Source of the DNA: Buddleja alternifolia
Lineage: Eukaryota > Streptophyta > Magnoliopsida > Lamiales > Scrophulariaceae
Direction: 5' to 3'
Assembly (NCBI GenBank): GCA_019426215.1
Contig: CM033400.1
Location: 18,584,568-18,648,567 of the forward strand
DNA length: 64,000 nucleotides
The position numbers and the translations under genes were made by a program. Shown here in pieces: positions 60,747 to 64,000 of this stretch. Below the pieces are notes generated by a model, which saw nothing but the letters and a program-made list of their open reading frames with translations, made no database searches and was not told where the DNA came from. How positions within the stretch are numbered: the stretch's first letter is position 1; each line of letters starts with the position of its first letter.

Positions 60747-62380
60747 TTGCTTTGTATCATACCTTTTTCCATTTTTTTTATTTATTTTTTCTTTCTTTTT
60801 CATTTTTCTTTTTCTTTTCGGTTTTTCCCTTTAATTTTTAGTTAGTTTGTTTTTGTTTTTTTTTTATGTTGTTTGCTTGTGATGCATGCACTTTTGGCAT
60901 GTATGTTTCTTATGCTTAATGATTAGTAGAGTTGAAGTTTAGATATGAGGCTTATTTGGACCCCATGTTGGGAGATGCTTATTTTACTCGAGAGGAGGAG
61001 AAGCTATATGAGGATGTATTGGAAGTTTAAGGATATTTTTCAACATCCTTGGTTGCAAGTGTTCTTTTTACCTTTGTGTATGCTTGTTATAACAACATTG
61101 TGAACAATGTTGGATTTGAGTTTGGGGGTAGAAAAGTACTTATTTTGAACTTTGAAAATGCAATCCTAATTTTTAGCTTAAGTTTGGGGAAAGTTTGTTT
61201 GCTATCAGACGCTTCTTTGTTCAGAAAATCAAGTACGAAAATTTTTAGTTCTACCAATTGATTCATTGAAATTGATTAACTTGGAAAAATGGCATGATTT
61301 CTTGAATTAATTTGAATTTAATGGAACATATATATATTTGAAATTGCTCGTGGAGACTCTAGATGAGAATTGGTTTCCTTAGATGATTCACAATGCACAT
61401 AAGTCGAGGGTAGGGAGTTGAGAGGATAACCATCTTGAGACACTTAAGGAATTTTTTCCGAAAATATTAACTTAGATTTCTGATAAAGTTATAAGTCCAA
61501 TAGTTAATTTTGTATGCTAGACAATGAAAAAGGTTGAATTTTGGTATGACCAAAAATGGTCAGACTGATATGTATTGGAGGTGAAAGTTTCATGCCTATA
61601 TACTATACTATTATGCTAATTTGAGCTTTGCCCAAGCCAAAAAGGAGTGAATTGTTTAAAAGGTCTAGTTTTATTTCGTGATCTTTGACACTCAAGTGAT
61701 TAAATCCTTAGGAGTATCTCTACACCTAATGCCCTAAAACTATCTAGTTTGGGAGTCATTGATCTAAAGCTTGTTACATGGGTGTCATAGAAAGCCTAAG
61801 GGAATAAAACATTGCACATGATCTAGCCTTGATGAAGTTAATTGGAAAGTTTCATATGAGTTTAAAGTGTGAATGTTTGAGTAATGAAATTTAAAATGGC
61901 TATGGAGTTTTATATGATTCTTGTGCCTTGTGTTTGATCAAAAGTTGATAGATATGGGATTAATGTCCAAAATTTGGTAAGGATCCCTCTCGACTATAAT
62001 GTCTTAGATTTATTTTCACTACACTCTATGGAGTCTTTTCGAGTTGAGGTGCCACACGAGCAAAAGTATTTGGTATGTATATATACTTGTGAGCTTTAAA
62101 AGGTTGATTTTGTGCCATTTATTCTTGTTAATTATGTTGAGATGTATTGATTTGGTTGGGATTGAAAATTTGTTGGATTTTGTGGGTATATCATCTGTAA
62201 ACCCTCACGAGACTATAACTCGTCATTTTTGGGGAACATTAAGGTTTAAAGGTTTGTTACACATGCTAAGTGTAATCGTTTACTTCACGAAAGAGAGTTT
62301 ATCTTTATTTTTATTTGTTTTGTTTTTGTTTACCTTTTACTGTGTTGATGTCTATCATTGCTCGAGGACGATCAATGTAT
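60747..62380 (+). other. Element E 3' untranslated region
   Basis: 1.6 kb after ORFX with pyrimidine-rich and TTTGGGGGTAG-type tracts and no domain-bearing ORF. Near the end is CTCGAGGACGATCAA (about 62361), which resembles the CTCGAGGACGAGCAA word often seen just before the polypurine tract of Athila/Tat elements. Confidence 0.6.
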
Positions 62381-62394
62381 AAGTTTGGGAGAGT
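62381..62394 (+). other. Element E polypurine tract
   Basis: AAGTTTGGGAGAGT directly before the TGATAG of the 3' LTR; a purine-rich primer typical of gypsy elements. Confidence 0.75.
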
Positions 62395-63690
62395 TGATAG
62401 AGTCGAGAATTACGTGTTTTATAGTCCTTTAGTTGTATGATTTTCATAGAATTAAGTATGATTTTATACCACGTATGCGTGTAATATGTCTATTTTGAGT
62501 ATCCAGGTATAAATCATAGCATTGGAGACAATAAGGATGAAAGAAGAAGAAAGATGGAATTTCAGAGCAGAAAGAGGAAGAGTTTAGCATTTGAACGTGG
62601 AACATCTAGACATTCGAACGTTGAGAGAGTTTATGCCCGAACTTGAGAGATGTTACGCACGGACGCCAGGAAGCCTAACGTTCGACCGTTGAAGTTGGCA
62701 GAACGATTTTGGAAATTTCCAAAATTCTACACTTACACGGATTCTACTCAAACCACGCCTATAAATATAAAGTGATGCAGTAGGGTTAAATAACAGCATT
62801 TTTAAAGTTCTTCTCTAGCAATTTTTTGTATTTTTCATAGAGAGTTAGACTAGGGTTTTATACTTTGTAATTCTCCATAGAAGTAGAGGAAGCTTGAAGG
62901 AAGAAGAAGATTTTCTACACAGTCATAGGGAGTTTTTATTATTTGTTTATTACTTTCATGAATACTTTAGTTGTTTTTCATATCATTATAAATAGCTAAA
63001 TTTGTAGACTAAGGCTATGCTTAGGCCGAATTATGATTTTTGAATTATAAAAGTATTTCTCGTATGAATGATTTATATTGCTTTGTGTTATAATCTTGCT
63101 CAAAATGCTTAGTGTGTCTGGCCAACATATTTAAGGTCTAATGCTTAATTTGTCTGTTTAGGAGAAAGTAAATTGAGGTGCAAGAGGGATTCATAACATC
63201 TTCTAAGTTAGTTGATGCTAGGGATAGCTGCATACTCCGGATGCTGTTAGTCGAGTTTATTTGGAGGGATAAATCTGAATAAATTTGGGGAAAATTCTAG
63301 TTCGTAATGCTTGCAGTAGAGATTGCTACAACCAATCTAGTGTAGGTTATCATGAGTGAGGATCCGCATGATAATAATATTAAGGAATTTTTCACCTTAG
63401 CAATATTTATCTTAAATACGGGACTACTAATATAACGAGAATTGATTAATATGTGTCGATGCATGTGTCTTAGTTGTTTTTATTCATTGATTTTCACAAA
63501 ATTTTAATTATTGTTTTGATAGTTTATGATTTATTTTTGGTTTAATTTTACAATTGCTTGAGTTAATTTACTGTTTTCGCTATAACACAAATCTCTGTGG
63601 GTTCGACATCCCAGACTTAATTTTCCACTCTATAAATACACACGATGAGTCCTCTTATTGTAAAATACACGATTGGGGTTTTGTGCATCA
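62395..63690 (+). repeat. Element E 3' LTR
   Basis: 1,296 bases matching 45041-46353, with extra or missing short blocks around the CGAACGT words (62586-62690). Ends GTGCATCA, followed by the ATCAC target copy. Confidence 0.94.
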
Positions 63691-63695
63691 ATCAC

Positions 63696-64000
63696 TTAAA
63701 AGGGTTCGCAAGTCAAGTAATCTTAATTGGGCATTAAAATTCGACTTGTATGACACATGCTCTGACAAAGAGTGTCAGTCGAACACTATGGGATAGTGAG
63801 AGCACATGTCATAGATATACCAATGGAATTGATATATTCGAACGGCTCGTAGTAATCCGATCACATGAGTATTTACTCAGTGACTGTCAATGATTGAATT
63901 ACTGATCAAATCGTATACGTAAGCGTTAGACCTGAGGGGTCATGATCAATGTACTTGTGCTATTAAATCTGTTACTAGAGTAGTTAGGCCCAAATCACCA
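63696..64000 (+). repeat. Element D 3' LTR, second part, cut by the window edge
   Basis: It continues the 3' LTR of D after element E, matching the 5' LTR from about 38625 (TTAAAAG, then TTGGGCATTAA, then TGACACATGCTCTGACAAAG). About 1 kb of this LTR lies beyond the window. Confidence 0.92.

Larger units (their letters stand above)
45041..63690 (+). mobile_element. Element E: non-autonomous Ty3/gypsy (Athila/Tat-like) element, carries nested F and a MITE
   Basis: LTRs of 1,313 and 1,296 bases begin TGATAGAGTC and end GTGCATTA or GTGCATCA, flanked by identical ATCAC copies (45036-45040, 63691-63695). The primer site TGGCGCC fits the tRNA-Asp type used by Athila/Tat elements. Inside are a gypsy Gag, a retropepsin, and an ORF like the plant transposon-protein domain; no RT, RNase H or integrase is found anywhere. 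Without F and the MITE it is about 9 kb. Confidence 0.9.
38405..64000 (+). mobile_element. Element D: Ty1/copia retrotransposon, carries nested E; right end outside window
   Basis: 5' LTR at 38405-39979, tRNA-Met-like primer site, leader of 1.9 kb, a gag-pol with a large internal deletion, polypurine tract, and a 3' LTR that starts at 44819. That LTR is interrupted at 45040 by element E and resumes at 63696, the point predicted from the 5' LTR (GATCAC followed by TTAAAAG). The end of the 3' LTR is not in the window. Confidence 0.9.

Noticed and set aside
61049..61261. 70-codon ORF after ORFX of element E
   Set aside because: Low-complexity untranslated sequence; no conserved domain.

Overview
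The window is plant nuclear DNA, probably from a eudicot, and consists almost entirely of nested LTR retrotransposons. The evidence is tRNA-Met-type primer binding sites (TGGTATCAGAGC-like), Ty1/copia and Ty3/gypsy polyproteins, LTRs of 1.3-1.8 kb beginning TG and ending CA, a plant SINE and an hAT-type MITE. The background is AT-rich. I see no intact host gene, rRNA, tRNA or CRISPR array. Every recognisable coding region belongs to a mobile element, and all are broken by stops, frameshifts or deletions.

Layout. (1) 1-12938, plus strand: element A, a Sirevirus-like Ty1/copia element entering from the left edge (partial 5' LTR, gag, pol, a long third ORF, complete 3' LTR). (2) 12939-15749: older debris, namely part of a gypsy-like LTR, a decayed copia-like LTR with a decayed primer site, a 5'-truncated SINE with target duplication, and AT-rich sequence. 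(3) 15750-37840, minus strand: element C, a Ty1/copia element with perfect ATTTA duplications. Its integrase is split by element B (19566-32435, minus strand), a second copy of the family of A. (4) 37841-38135: AT-rich flank. (5) 38136 to the right edge: a four-level nest. The LTR of element G is interrupted by copia element D (from 38405). The 3' LTR of D is interrupted by gypsy element E (45041-63690, perfect ATCAC duplications). The third ORF of E is interrupted by copia element F (51719-60689, minus strand). An hAT-type MITE lies in the gag of E.

How the parts work. C, D and F encode one gag-pol polyprotein in the order capsid, zinc knuckle, protease, integrase, reverse transcriptase (RT), RNase H. 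A and B add a long ORF3 after pol, in the position Sireviruses use for an env-like gene. E carries gag, protease and an ORF resembling the plant transposon-protein domain, but no RT, RNase H or integrase, so it looks non-autonomous.

Most interesting signals: short CpG-containing words dispersed through entire elements, coding parts included (AGCGTC/GACGCT in A and B; CGAACGT in E); the gag-protease-ORFX layout of E; a similarity between the extra ORFs of the copia and gypsy elements; a conserved TATA/G-box module before ORF3; and blocks, including a perfect 12-bp palindrome, conserved between otherwise diverged LTRs. All identities are judged by eye; no alignment or database search was run.
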